64,000 bases of DNA from Actomonas sp051209155 (GTDB taxonomy: Bacteria > Verrucomicrobiota > Verrucomicrobiia > Opitutales > Opitutaceae): assembly GCA_051209155.1 (NCBI GenBank), contig JBPJGB010000001.1; one strand, written 5' to 3'. Below the pieces are notes generated by a model that was not told where the DNA came from, ran no database searches, and saw only the letters and a program-made list of their open reading frames with translations. The translations under genes were made by a program, and so were the position numbers. Positions 6,634 through 15,230 of the stretch are shown here, one piece after another (within the stretch, counting starts at the first letter, position 1; each line of letters begins with the position of its first letter).

Positions 6634-8550
6634 ATGTCCAAAGGTTTCGCGTCCAGCTATCGCCTCGTCCTCATCGCCACCGGAGTGCTCCTGTGCTTCG
6701 TCGCGGTGGGGGTGCGTCTGGTCGATCTGCACGTGCTGGAGCGGGCCCAATTGGTCAGTTACGTCGATCAGGCCCGCTACGATACGGAACGCGAGCACGG
6801 CCGTCGTGGTGATATTCTGGATACGCGGGGGGACGTGCTCGCCACCTCGCGTCCGCTCGTGCAACTCGCGGTCGACCCGTGGTATGTGGGCGAATACCTC
6901 GAACACATTGGTAAGAACAATGCCGCGGTCGTCGTCGAACGTGAGTCGATCGAGCGCCAAAAGCGCGTCGAGCTCGCGCGCCTGCTCGGCATGTCGTTCA
7001 GCGAACTCGAGAACTATTGGAACCCGACCACGCGCACTCGCTCCAGCGACGGCGCGCAGATTCCGGTGCGTTGGGTGAAGCTTCACGAGGGCGTCGACGA
7101 AAGCATCTTCAATCAGATCCTGGCCATCAACGTGGGGGATCCGACCAAGGCCGTCGCCGATGTGCCGCGCGCTTACAAGGGCCTGCCGCTCGGTCTCACT
7201 TTCAAGCGGCGCTACGAGCGCGTCTATCCGCGCAAGCAGATGGCCGCCCATGTCATCGGTTTCGTTAACAAGGAGAACAAACCCTTCGGCGGCATCGAGG
7301 CCTACGCCAACGATTACCTGCGCGCCTTCGATGGTTGGTGGGAGTCGCAAAAGGACGGTCGCCGCCGTGAGATGGCGCACCTGCGGGTGCGCGACGTCCC
7401 GCCGGAAGACGGCCTCAACGTGCAGCTTTCGATTGATTCCGCGGTCCAGCACCTGATCGAAACCGAGCTCGCCTACGTCGCGCAGACCTACCGGCCGCAG
7501 AAGGCCACCATCATCGTCAGCGACGCGAAATCCGGCTTCATCCTCGGCCTCGCCAACTACCCGACCTACGACCTCAACGACTACGGCCACACCCCGGAAG
7601 AGGTGCAGCGCAACGTCGCCATGACCGACCAGCTGGATCCGGGATCGACCTTCAAGATCGTGTCCGCCGCCGGTGCATTGGAAGACGGACTGGTCACGCC
7701 GCGGACCCGCTTCAACTGCTCGATCGACTCCATCGAATACAAGGGCCGGGTGCGAAAGTTCATCCCGGATGATCATGCCAACGACCACCCGCTGACCGTG
7801 GCCGAGATCATTTCCCATTCGTCCAACATTGGCGCGGCCCAGCTCGGGATGAAGCTCGGTGAGCAGCGGCTCTACGATCTCGCCCGCAGCTTTGGCTTCG
7901 GCGAAAAGACCGGGTTGCCGCTTGGCTACGAAAGCCCGGGTCTCCTCAATCATCCCTCCAAGTGGAGCGCGCTGGAGATCACCCGCATTCCGGCCGGCTA
8001 CAGCATCTCGGCCACGCCGCTGCAGATTCACTACGGCATGGCGACGATCGCCAGCGGCGGGGAACTGTTGAAACCGCAGATCATCCGCGGGGTGCTCGAT
8101 CAGAACGGCAGTGAGATTTTCAACTTCGGTCCCGTCTCGCGCCACCGCGTCATTTCCGAGCCGGTCGCCCGTCAAATGGCCTTCATGCTCATGGGGGTCG
8201 CCTCCTCCGAGGGCACGGCCGAGGGCGCCGCGATTCCGGGTTACCAGATCGCCGGCAAAACCGGCACGGCGCAGAAGCTCATTGATGGCCGGTATTCAAA
8301 AAAGCACCACGTCGGCAGCTTCACCGGCTTCTTCCCCGCCTCCGCCCCCCGGGTGGTGGTGACGGTCATCGTCGATGACGCCGATGTGCGCAGCAAATGG
8401 AACCCCGCGGTGCGCATTCCCAATTACGGTTCCCAAGTCGCCGTCCCGGCCTTTGCCCGGGTCGCGCAGGGACTCATCTCGTATCTCGACATTCAACCCG
8501 TGGCGGAGCCCGCTTCGCCCCGTTATGCCATGGAAGGAGGCCGACCGTGA
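6634..8550 (+). CDS. ftsI: Division-specific penicillin-binding protein (FtsI/PBP3, transpeptidase)
   Basis: 638 residues. An N-terminal membrane anchor (about 10-32) is followed by the PBP dimerisation (pedestal) domain with RRGDILDTRGDVLATSRP and by the transpeptidase domain. Catalytic motifs are complete: STFK with Ser338 (DPGSTFKIV), SSN at 396-398 (SHSSNIG) and KTGT with Lys542 (IAGKTGTAQK). It cross-links septal peptidoglycan together with FtsW, encoded 6.7 kb downstream. No PASTA domains follow. Its stop codon overlaps the proposed GTG start of murE. Confidence 0.95.
   Translation: MSKGFASSYRLVLIATGVLLCFVAVGVRLVDLHVLERAQLVSYVDQARYDTEREHGRRGDILDTRGDVLATSRPLVQLAVDPWYVGEYLEHIGKNNAAVVVERESIERQKRVELARLLGMSFSELENYWNPTTRTRSSDGAQIPVRWVKLHEGVDESIFNQILAINVGDPTKAVADVPRAYKGLPLGLTFKRRYERVYPRKQMAAHVIGFVNKENKPFGGIEAYANDYLRAFDGWWESQKDGRRREMAHLRVRDVPPEDGLNVQLSIDSAVQHLIETELAYVAQTYRPQKATIIVSDAKSGFILGLANYPTYDLNDYGHTPEEVQRNVAMTDQLDPGSTFKIVSAAGALEDGLVTPRTRFNCSIDSIEYKGRVRKFIPDDHANDHPLTVAEIISHSSNIGAAQLGMKLGEQRLYDLARSFGFGEKTGLPLGYESPGLLNHPSKWSALEITRIPAGYSISATPLQIHYGMATIASGGELLKPQIIRGVLDQNGSEIFNFGPVSRHRVISEPVARQMAFMLMGVASSEGTAEGAAIPGYQIAGKTGTAQKLIDGRYSKKHHVGSFTGFFPASAPRVVVTVIVDDADVRSKWNPAVRIPNYGSQVAVPAFARVAQGLISYLDIQPVAEPASPRYAMEGGRP
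8534..8540 (+). promoter_or_regulatory. Strong Shine-Dalgarno site upstream of the murE GTG
   Basis: AAGGAGG at 8534-8540 lies inside the end of ftsI, 6 bases before a GTG at 8547 that overlaps the ftsI stop codon (GTGA). It favours that GTG as the murE start. Confidence 0.6.
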
Positions 8551-10145
8551 TCGGTTACCTGACCCAAGACTATCCTCTCATCAACGCATTCTCCACCCGC
8601 CCGGCCGCCCGCACCCGTCGCGAAACGATCGCCCACAACCGCGTCTTCAAGATGGCTCCAAAACTTTCCGATTACCTCAGCGAAGACGAAGTGACCGCCG
8701 TCAAGGGGTCGCTCGCCCGGCCCATTTCCGGCCTCGCGATCGACAGTCGCCGCGTCGTGCCGGGCAATGTCTTCTTCGCGCTCCCGGGCCTGCGCACCAA
8801 CGGCGCGCACTACGTCGACGAAGCGATTTCCCGCGGCGCGGTCGCCGTGGTTTCGCAGGTGATGCCGCGCACCACCCAGGCCAAGGTGACCTTTGTGCAG
8901 GCGGCCGACCCGCGCGCGCTCGTCGCCCGGATCGCCCGCCGCTACAACGCGGAGCCGGATCAGGACCTTGATGTCGTCGGCGTCACCGGCACCAACGGCA
9001 AAACGACCGTCGCCCACCTCGTGCGCCACTTGCTCGCCGGTCAGAAGCCGGTCGGTCTGCTCGGCACCATTGCCTACGATCTGGGCGTGCGCACCGTGCC
9101 CTCGTTCAAGACCACGCCGGAAGCGATCGATACCTACGGCATGCTCGCGCAGATGCGTGATGCCGGCTGTCGCGAGGCCGTGATGGAAGTCAGTTCCCAC
9201 GGCATCGATCAGCACCGTGTCGATGGTCTGCGCCTGCGGGCCGCCATCTACACCAATCTCACGCGTGACCACCTCGATTACCACCAGTCGATGGGTGAGT
9301 ATTTTGAGGTGAAGGCCCGTCTCTTCACCGGCGAACTCGGTGAACGCCCCGAGGTGGCGGTCATCAATCTCGACGATGCCCACGGTGCGCGCCTGTTGGC
9401 CAAGCTGGCGCCGGAGCAAAAGCGCGTCACCTTCGGCGAGCATGCCGCGGCGGACATTCGCGCGGTCGACATCGACTACGGGTTTAAGGGCACGACGTTC
9501 CGCCTGATCTGGCCGGGAGGCGAGCGCACCCTTTCCTCGCCCATGCTCGGTGCCTACAACCTCTCCAACGTGCTGGCGGCGGTGGCCGCTGTTTACGGGG
9601 TGGGGCGCAAGCCGGAGGATTTTCTGTCGCGTCTCGACACCTTCACTGGAGTTCCGGGCCGCATGGAGCGCATCGAGGAAGGCCAGGCCTTCAATGTATT
9701 GGTCGACTACGCGCACACCGACGATGCGTTGCGCAATGCGCTGACCATGCTGCGCGCAGTGACGCCGGGCCGTCTGTTGGTGGTCTTTGGCTGCGGGGGC
9801 AACCGCGACCGCGCCAAGCGCCCGATGATGGTGCAGGCCGTGCAGGAACAGGCCGATTTTGCCTTTGCCACCGCCGACAATCCGCGACGCGAAGAGCTCG
9901 ACCAAATCTTTGCCGACATGAAAGCGGGCGTCACGGAACCGGGCAAAATCACCTGGATTGATGATCGCCGCCGCGCCATCAGCCTCGCGCTCGACATGGC
10001 CAAGCCCGGCGACTCGCTGCTCATCGCGGGCAAGGGCCATGAACCGTATCAGGAATTTGCCGACACCGTCGTGCCCTTCGACGACCGCCTCGTGGCGCGC
10101 GAGTTGATCGGCATCAAAAACATTTCCCGCCAATCCCTTTCCTAA
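8547..10145 (+). CDS. murE: UDP-N-acetylmuramoyl-L-alanyl-D-glutamate--2,6-diaminopimelate ligase
   Basis: 532 residues from GTG 8547. MurE adds meso-diaminopimelate to the cytoplasmic precursor UDP-MurNAc-Ala-Glu. Seen: AIDSRRVVPGNVFFA, ATP loop GVTGTNGKTTVAH, EVSSHGIDQHRVDG, NLTRDHLDYH, FGCGGNRDRAKRP, and DNPRRE, the DNPR motif that marks DAP-specific rather than lysine-specific MurE. The start is uncertain: GTG 8547 has an excellent SD and couples to ftsI, and the extra 35 residues have GC-rich third codon positions like the rest, whereas ATG 8652 gives 497 residues, the usual family length, and starts right at homology (MAPKLSDYL). murF follows after 8 bases. Confidence 0.93.
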   Translation: MIGYLTQDYPLINAFSTRPAARTRRETIAHNRVFKMAPKLSDYLSEDEVTAVKGSLARPISGLAIDSRRVVPGNVFFALPGLRTNGAHYVDEAISRGAVAVVSQVMPRTTQAKVTFVQAADPRALVARIARRYNAEPDQDLDVVGVTGTNGKTTVAHLVRHLLAGQKPVGLLGTIAYDLGVRTVPSFKTTPEAIDTYGMLAQMRDAGCREAVMEVSSHGIDQHRVDGLRLRAAIYTNLTRDHLDYHQSMGEYFEVKARLFTGELGERPEVAVINLDDAHGARLLAKLAPEQKRVTFGEHAAADIRAVDIDYGFKGTTFRLIWPGGERTLSSPMLGAYNLSNVLAAVAAVYGVGRKPEDFLSRLDTFTGVPGRMERIEEGQAFNVLVDYAHTDDALRNALTMLRAVTPGRLLVVFGCGGNRDRAKRPMMVQAVQEQADFAFATADNPRREELDQIFADMKAGVTEPGKITWIDDRRRAISLALDMAKPGDSLLIAGKGHEPYQEFADTVVPFDDRLVARELIGIKNISRQSLS

Positions 10146-10153
10146 CACCGCCG

Positions 10154-11545
10154 ATGCCCCGCTTCGACCCCCTGCAACTCGCCGATTGGACCTGTGGTCA
10201 ATGGACCGCGGTCCCGTCGTGCGCGTTGCAGGGGTTCGCGATCGATTCGCGGCGGGTGAAGCCGGGTGAGGTGTTTGTTGCGCTGCGCACCGACTTGCGC
10301 GATGGGCACGATTTCCTCGCCGGTGCGGCGGAGGCCGGTGCGGCGGCGGCCTTGGTGAAAGTGCCGAATCCCGCGATCCATCTGCCCCAGCTCGTCGTCA
10401 AGGACACCTTGGCGGCGTTTCAAACGATCGCGCGCGAGCATCGTCGCGGTTTCCGCGGACCGGTCACCGGAATCTCCGGCAGCGCGGGCAAGACCTCGAC
10501 CAAGGACCTCCTGGCCCGACTGCTCGGCGAGCGAGCCCTGGCGACCGAGGGCAATCTCAACAACCACTTGGGCGTGCCGCTTACGCTCACTCGTCTTGAT
10601 GAGGAGCAACACGGATTCGCCATCATCGAGGCCGGCATCAGCGGACCCGGCGACATGGCTCCGTTGGCCCGCATGATCGAGCCCGATGTGGCGGTCATCA
10701 CGATGGTCGACCACGCCCACACCCGTGATCTCGGTGATATCGATGGCGTTGCCCGCGAGAAAGCGCAGCTCCCGGCCGCGGTCCGCCGGGACGGCGTCGC
10801 GGTCTTGCCCGCCGATGTGGCGCGGCGCGAGCAGTTCAGGCATTTGCCGGTGCGACGTCTCACCGTGGAGCGCGCCGATGTGATCCGTCCCGAAGCGGTG
10901 GTCGACGATCGCGTCTTCTACACCGTGACCGAACGCGACGAGGAGACCGCGGTCACCATCGCGCGCGCCGGAGCGGGGAGTTCGCCGGAGACCTATACCT
11001 TTCGCCGCGCCAGCGCGGGGATGACGCAGAACGCGGTGCTGGCGATCTGTGTGGCTCGCTGGTTGGGCGTTGAAGCGCAGCAGATTCGGCAGCGCCTGGT
11101 GGGGTGGGGACCGGCGCCATTGCGCGGTGAAGTGCGGCGCGAGCAGGGCCGACTGTTTTACATCGATTGTTACAACGCCAATCCGGCCTCCATGGCCGAT
11201 GCCCTCACCGCATTTGGCGAACTCACCAGCGCGGAGGACGCGCGGCTCTTTTTGCTCGGTGGCATGGAGGAACTCGGCGCTGAGTGCGCGCAAAAGCACG
11301 AAGAACTCGGCCGGTCGCTCCGCCTCAACGCCGGCGATCGCGTGCTCGTCATCGGCACCGGCAGTGCCGAGGTCCGAACCGGTGCGATCGCCGCTGGCGC
11401 GGACGCCGCACAGGTCGAAATCCTGGCGGACTTGGAGGGCGTGGCCGACCGCGTCGCGCAATGGGCCGGCCCCGTATTTGTCAAAGGCAGCCGCCGTTAT
11501 CGTCTTGAAACCGTCATGTCGTCCACGGCGTCCGTGAACCACTGA
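10154..11545 (+). CDS. murF: UDP-N-acetylmuramoyl-tripeptide--D-alanyl-D-alanine ligase
   Basis: 463 residues, normal MurF size. It ligates D-Ala-D-Ala to the UDP-MurNAc-tripeptide. It shares the three-domain Mur ligase build: N-terminal GFAIDSRRVKPGEVFVALR, central ATP domain with GSAGKTSTKDLLAR (Lys113), TEGNLNNHLGVPLTL, and the C-terminal domain with YIDCYNANPASMADAL and the LGGMEELG stretch. It lies between murE and mraY (4-base gap to mraY). The substrate dipeptide is supplied by Ddl, encoded later in the same cluster. Confidence 0.95.
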   Translation: MPRFDPLQLADWTCGQWTAVPSCALQGFAIDSRRVKPGEVFVALRTDLRDGHDFLAGAAEAGAAAALVKVPNPAIHLPQLVVKDTLAAFQTIAREHRRGFRGPVTGISGSAGKTSTKDLLARLLGERALATEGNLNNHLGVPLTLTRLDEEQHGFAIIEAGISGPGDMAPLARMIEPDVAVITMVDHAHTRDLGDIDGVAREKAQLPAAVRRDGVAVLPADVARREQFRHLPVRRLTVERADVIRPEAVVDDRVFYTVTERDEETAVTIARAGAGSSPETYTFRRASAGMTQNAVLAICVARWLGVEAQQIRQRLVGWGPAPLRGEVRREQGRLFYIDCYNANPASMADALTAFGELTSAEDARLFLLGGMEELGAECAQKHEELGRSLRLNAGDRVLVIGTGSAEVRTGAIAAGADAAQVEILADLEGVADRVAQWAGPVFVKGSRRYRLETVMSSTASVNH

Positions 11546-11549
11546 ACCG

Positions 11550-12671
11550 ATGCTGTCCTACCTCGCCGAATACGAACACGTCTGGGGGCCGCTGCGCGTG
11601 CTGCGGTATATCACGCTGCGCACCCTGCTGGCGGCAGGCACGGCGACCTTGGTCGGGTTTGTGATCGGACCGTGGCTCATTGCGCAGCTGCAACGGCTCA
11701 AATTTGGTCAGCACTACGATGACGATCGCACGGGCGATCTGGCTTCGCGCTTTGATAAGAAGAATACGCCGACGATGGGCGGGTTGCTGATCTTTTTCGC
11801 GGTGGCGGTCAGCACCGTGCTCTGGGCCGAGCCCAATGTTTGGGTGCTCACCTCGCTCTTCGTCTACGGCGCGCTCACCGCGGTTGGATTTCGCGATGAT
11901 TACCTCAAGGCGGTGAAAAAGAACCGCGATGGCATTTCGTCGCGGGAGAAACTGTTCTGGCAAACCTCGGTCACCGCCATCGCGCTCGTCATGCTGGCCT
12001 CCAGCGACACCAGCGCCTCGCACATTCGCGAGCTCTGGGTGCCCTTCTTCAAAGAGCCCATCTTCCTCTTCCTCGGTGTCGCCGGCACGATCCTGCTGTT
12101 CGTGATGATGTTCTTCTGGGTCGTGGGTTTCAGTAACGCGATCAACCTCACCGATGGGCTCGATGGCCTGGCCATTGGCTGCACCATCACGGTCGCGCTG
12201 GTCTACGGCATCATGGCCTATGCGGCAGGCAACACCCGCATCGCGGATTACCTGCTGATCGGCTACGTGCCGCGGGTGGGAGAGCTGGCGGTCATTTGCG
12301 GCGCGCTGGTCGGTGCCGGCATGGCCTTTCTCTGGTATAACTCGCACCCGGCCGAAGTCTTCATGGGCGACACCGGCTCGCTCGCGCTGGGTGGTCTCAT
12401 CGGCGTGATCGCCTTCATGGTGCAGCAACCCCTCACGCTCGTGCTGGTCGGGGGAGTCTTTGTCGCCGAGGCGCTTTCGGTGATCATTCAGGTCTCCTAT
12501 TTCAAAGCCACCCGCCGTCGTTTCGGCGAGGGGCGCCGCTTTTTCCGCATGGCGCCGATCCACCATCATTTTCAGAAGCGCGGCTGGCCTGAGACCAAGG
12601 TCGTGCTGCGTTTCTGGATACTCTCGCTCATGTGCGCGCTCGCCGGTCTCGGCACCCTGAAACTCCGCTGA
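11550..12671 (+). CDS. mraY: Phospho-N-acetylmuramoyl-pentapeptide-transferase
   Basis: 373 residues and about 10 membrane segments. MraY moves phospho-MurNAc-pentapeptide onto undecaprenyl phosphate, making lipid I. Diagnostic motifs are present: KNTPTMGG with the preceding DDDRTGDL, FRDDYLK, the catalytic SNAINLTDGLDGLAIG, PAEVFMGDTGSLALGG and the histidine-rich APIHHHFQKRGWPETKVV loop. It begins 4 bases after murF and ends 11 bases before murD. Confidence 0.96.
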   Translation: MLSYLAEYEHVWGPLRVLRYITLRTLLAAGTATLVGFVIGPWLIAQLQRLKFGQHYDDDRTGDLASRFDKKNTPTMGGLLIFFAVAVSTVLWAEPNVWVLTSLFVYGALTAVGFRDDYLKAVKKNRDGISSREKLFWQTSVTAIALVMLASSDTSASHIRELWVPFFKEPIFLFLGVAGTILLFVMMFFWVVGFSNAINLTDGLDGLAIGCTITVALVYGIMAYAAGNTRIADYLLIGYVPRVGELAVICGALVGAGMAFLWYNSHPAEVFMGDTGSLALGGLIGVIAFMVQQPLTLVLVGGVFVAEALSVIIQVSYFKATRRRFGEGRRFFRMAPIHHHFQKRGWPETKVVLRFWILSLMCALAGLGTLKLR

Positions 12672-12682
12672 TTCTTTTCCCG

Positions 12683-13966
12683 ATGCTCAACCCGCCCGCT
12701 TTCCTTGGACCCTTGCTCGCTTCCCCGGTGGGAGTGTTGGGCGCGGGCGTGAGCGGTCGAGCGGCGGTCCGATTGGTTGAGCAACTCGGCGGAGAGGCGG
12801 TGCTCTACGACGAACGCGGCGAGGGTGGCGCGCGACCGGATTTTCGCGCGTCGGCGCACCAACTTGTGATCGTGTCACCGGGTTTTTCGCCCAGCCATGG
12901 CTGGGTGGTGGACGCACGATCGACGTCCGCGGTTTGCCTGCCGGAACTTGATTTCGCCTCGCTGTTCTGGCGCGGCTCCCTGGTCGCGGTCACCGGCACC
13001 AACGGCAAGACGACCCTCACCGAGTTCTTGTGTTACGCGCTCGACCAAGCGGGCATTGATGCCTGGGCCGTCGGCAACGTGGGTAAGGCGTTCAGCGAAG
13101 TGGTGGTCGAACGTGACGGCGGCGCGCCGGATTCGATCGCGGTTTGCGAGGTGAGTTCCTTCCAGGCGGAAATGCTGCGTCACTTCCGCGCCGATGCGGT
13201 CATCTGGACCAACTTTGCCGAAGATCATCTCGAGCGCCACGGGTCCATGAAGGGCTACTTCGAGGCCAAGTGGCACCTGTTCGAGCGAGCCGTCGGCGGC
13301 GAAGTGTTCGCCGGTTCGAGCGTGCAACGCGCGGCCGAACGTTACGGGCAGACCCTGCCGGAATCGGCGGTGATCGACACCGAGGACCCGGCGGGCGACA
13401 TCCTGCTCAGCGGCACCGTTTTCGACGATCAACCGCAGCGGGAGAACTTCCTGCTCGCCGCCGCGTGGTGGCGGGCCGCCGGGATGCGCGAGCCGCTGCT
13501 CTACGCCGCCGCGCGCACTTTTGAGGTGGGCCCGCATCGCCTCGCGCGGGTGGGGGAGCGGGACGGCGTGACCTGGTGGAATGATTCCAAGGCCACCAAC
13601 TTCCACGCCACCGAGGCCGCGTTGCTCCGTTTCGGCGCACCGGTTATCCTGATTGCCGGCGGCAAATCCAAGGGCGGCGACGTGGCCGCGTTCGTGCAAA
13701 GAATCGCGCCCCGCGTGAAGCACGTCTTGCTGATTGGCGAAACCCGCAATATCTTGGCCACCTTCTTTGGTGCGGCGTCCGTGTCGCATCAAGTGTGCGC
13801 CGAACTCGCCGACGCGGTGCACGCCGCGGCCGCTCTCGCGCAAGCGGGCGATCACGTGTTGCTGAGCCCCGGTTTCTCGAGCCTCGACACGTTCTCCGGC
13901 TACACGGAGCGAGGCCTTCAATTCGAATCCTTGGTCGAGGCGCTGCCTGCGGCGCCCTCGGCCTGA
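12683..13966 (+). CDS. murD: UDP-N-acetylmuramoylalanine--D-glutamate ligase
   Basis: 427 residues. MurD adds D-glutamate to UDP-MurNAc-L-Ala. It shows an N-terminal Rossmann part (GVLGAGVSGRAAVRL), ATP loop AVTGTNGKTTLTEF (Lys109), EVSSFQAEML, WTNFAEDHLERHGSM, WWNDSKATN, and the C-terminal LSPGFSSLDTFSGYTERG. The start at 12683 (MLNPPAFLG) follows mraY by 11 bases; an upstream in-frame ATG at 12632 inside mraY adds non-homologous residues. It is followed by the LysM gene 31 bases later. Confidence 0.95.
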   Translation: MLNPPAFLGPLLASPVGVLGAGVSGRAAVRLVEQLGGEAVLYDERGEGGARPDFRASAHQLVIVSPGFSPSHGWVVDARSTSAVCLPELDFASLFWRGSLVAVTGTNGKTTLTEFLCYALDQAGIDAWAVGNVGKAFSEVVVERDGGAPDSIAVCEVSSFQAEMLRHFRADAVIWTNFAEDHLERHGSMKGYFEAKWHLFERAVGGEVFAGSSVQRAAERYGQTLPESAVIDTEDPAGDILLSGTVFDDQPQRENFLLAAAWWRAAGMREPLLYAAARTFEVGPHRLARVGERDGVTWWNDSKATNFHATEAALLRFGAPVILIAGGKSKGGDVAAFVQRIAPRVKHVLLIGETRNILATFFGAASVSHQVCAELADAVHAAAALAQAGDHVLLSPGFSSLDTFSGYTERGLQFESLVEALPAAPSA

Positions 13967-13997
13967 AATCTTTCAACGAAACACCCACCCCGACGTT

Positions 13998-15179
13998 ATG
14001 AAACTTCTCAACATCCTCGGCGCGGTCATCGCCGCTCACGTCGCCGTTCTGGTTTTGGCTGTGGCCATTCCCGGTTGCCGTTCCACGCGCACCACCGCAC
14101 CGGCCGCCGACGACAACACCGCGACCTACACCCCGGCGCCCGCCCGCTCCTCCACCCCGGCATTCTCCGCCGCGCCGGAACTTTCCGATCGCGACCTGAA
14201 TCCTCCACTCGCCGGCAGTGAGCCCCCGATATTTGATCCGAATGCCCCGGCGGTGGCCGCCGGCGGCAACACCCGTTTCAGTCCGACCCGCCCGGACTCC
14301 ACCGTGGCCTCGGCGATCAACGCGCCGGTGACGACCATGGCGCCGGTGACGCCCGCCACGACCTACACCGTGCAACGTGGCGACAACCTCTGGAGCCTGG
14401 CGAAGAGCAACGGCATCTCCGTGCGCGAGCTCGCCAACGCCAACAACATCGCCGCCGACTCCATGCTGCGACTCGGCCAGGTCTTGGTCATTCCAGGCAA
14501 GGAACCGGAACCCGAGATCGCGACAAGCATGGCGACCGCCGAGGTGCCGATGAAGACCTACACCATCCAACCGGGTGACACCCTGGGCCGCATTGCGCGC
14601 GTGCACGGCGTGACCGTCTCGCAGCTCAAGGCCTTCAACAATCTGCGCAGCGACATGGTGCGCGCCGGCGATACGCTTTCGATCCCGGAAACCACCTCTT
14701 CGGCCGCGGTCACAACGACGCCGGCGGCGGCCCAATCCACCACCGCGACGCCGGCCGCGACCGCGCCGGCGGGCGCCTACAAGCATGTCGTCGCGCCGGG
14801 TGAAAGCCTGACTGTGATCGCCCGCCGCTACGGTGTGAAGGTGGGGGAAGTCGCCCTTGCCAACAAGATCCGTGATCCGTCCCTCATCCGTCCCGGGCAG
14901 GAGTTGATCATTCCGGGGTGGAACGCCACTGACGCGCCGGCGCCGGCCCGCACCGTGCAGCCGATCCCCTCCGCCGCATCGACACCCGCCAGCTCGGCCT
15001 CGGTTCCGGCCAACGAGGACCTCGACGCGGGCCTGGATGACTCGCTCGACAATGTGCCAGTCATCGATGTGGAGCGTGCAGGCGAGACCGATGCCGAGGA
15101 TGACAGCGCGGTGCCGACGATCTCGATCGGCGGCGGCAGTTCCGGCGGTGGCAGCGACGAACCGCCGCTCTTCAACTAA
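13998..15179 (+). CDS. Exported protein with three LysM domains, inside the dcw cluster
   Basis: 393 residues. The N-terminus is a signal sequence (MKLLNILGAVIAAHVAVLVL) leading to Cys27 in AIPGCRS, a weak lipobox (Pro at -2), so it may be a lipoprotein. A Thr/Pro/Ala-rich linker is followed by three LysM peptidoglycan-binding repeats near 122-168 (YTVQRGDNLWSLAK), 187-232 (YTIQPGDTLGRIAR) and 261-306 (HVVAPGESLTVIARRYG), and an acidic, Ser/Gly-rich tail. No peptidase or amidase domain is seen. Its place between murD and ftsW is not part of the classical cluster, so it is a candidate septal peptidoglycan-binding or scaffold factor; that role is inferred from position only. Confidence 0.85.
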   Translation: MKLLNILGAVIAAHVAVLVLAVAIPGCRSTRTTAPAADDNTATYTPAPARSSTPAFSAAPELSDRDLNPPLAGSEPPIFDPNAPAVAAGGNTRFSPTRPDSTVASAINAPVTTMAPVTPATTYTVQRGDNLWSLAKSNGISVRELANANNIAADSMLRLGQVLVIPGKEPEPEIATSMATAEVPMKTYTIQPGDTLGRIARVHGVTVSQLKAFNNLRSDMVRAGDTLSIPETTSSAAVTTTPAAAQSTTATPAATAPAGAYKHVVAPGESLTVIARRYGVKVGEVALANKIRDPSLIRPGQELIIPGWNATDAPAPARTVQPIPSAASTPASSASVPANEDLDAGLDDSLDNVPVIDVERAGETDAEDDSAVPTISIGGGSSGGGSDEPPLFN

Positions 15180-15230
15180 AGCCCCGCGCGCATCACCACA
15201 CGCTCCGATTCCATCCGCACCACCCGCCAC

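Noticed and set aside
6595..8175. A 526-codon minus-strand frame opposite ftsI
   Set aside because: ftsI has all three penicillin-binding motifs; the antisense frame shows no domain.
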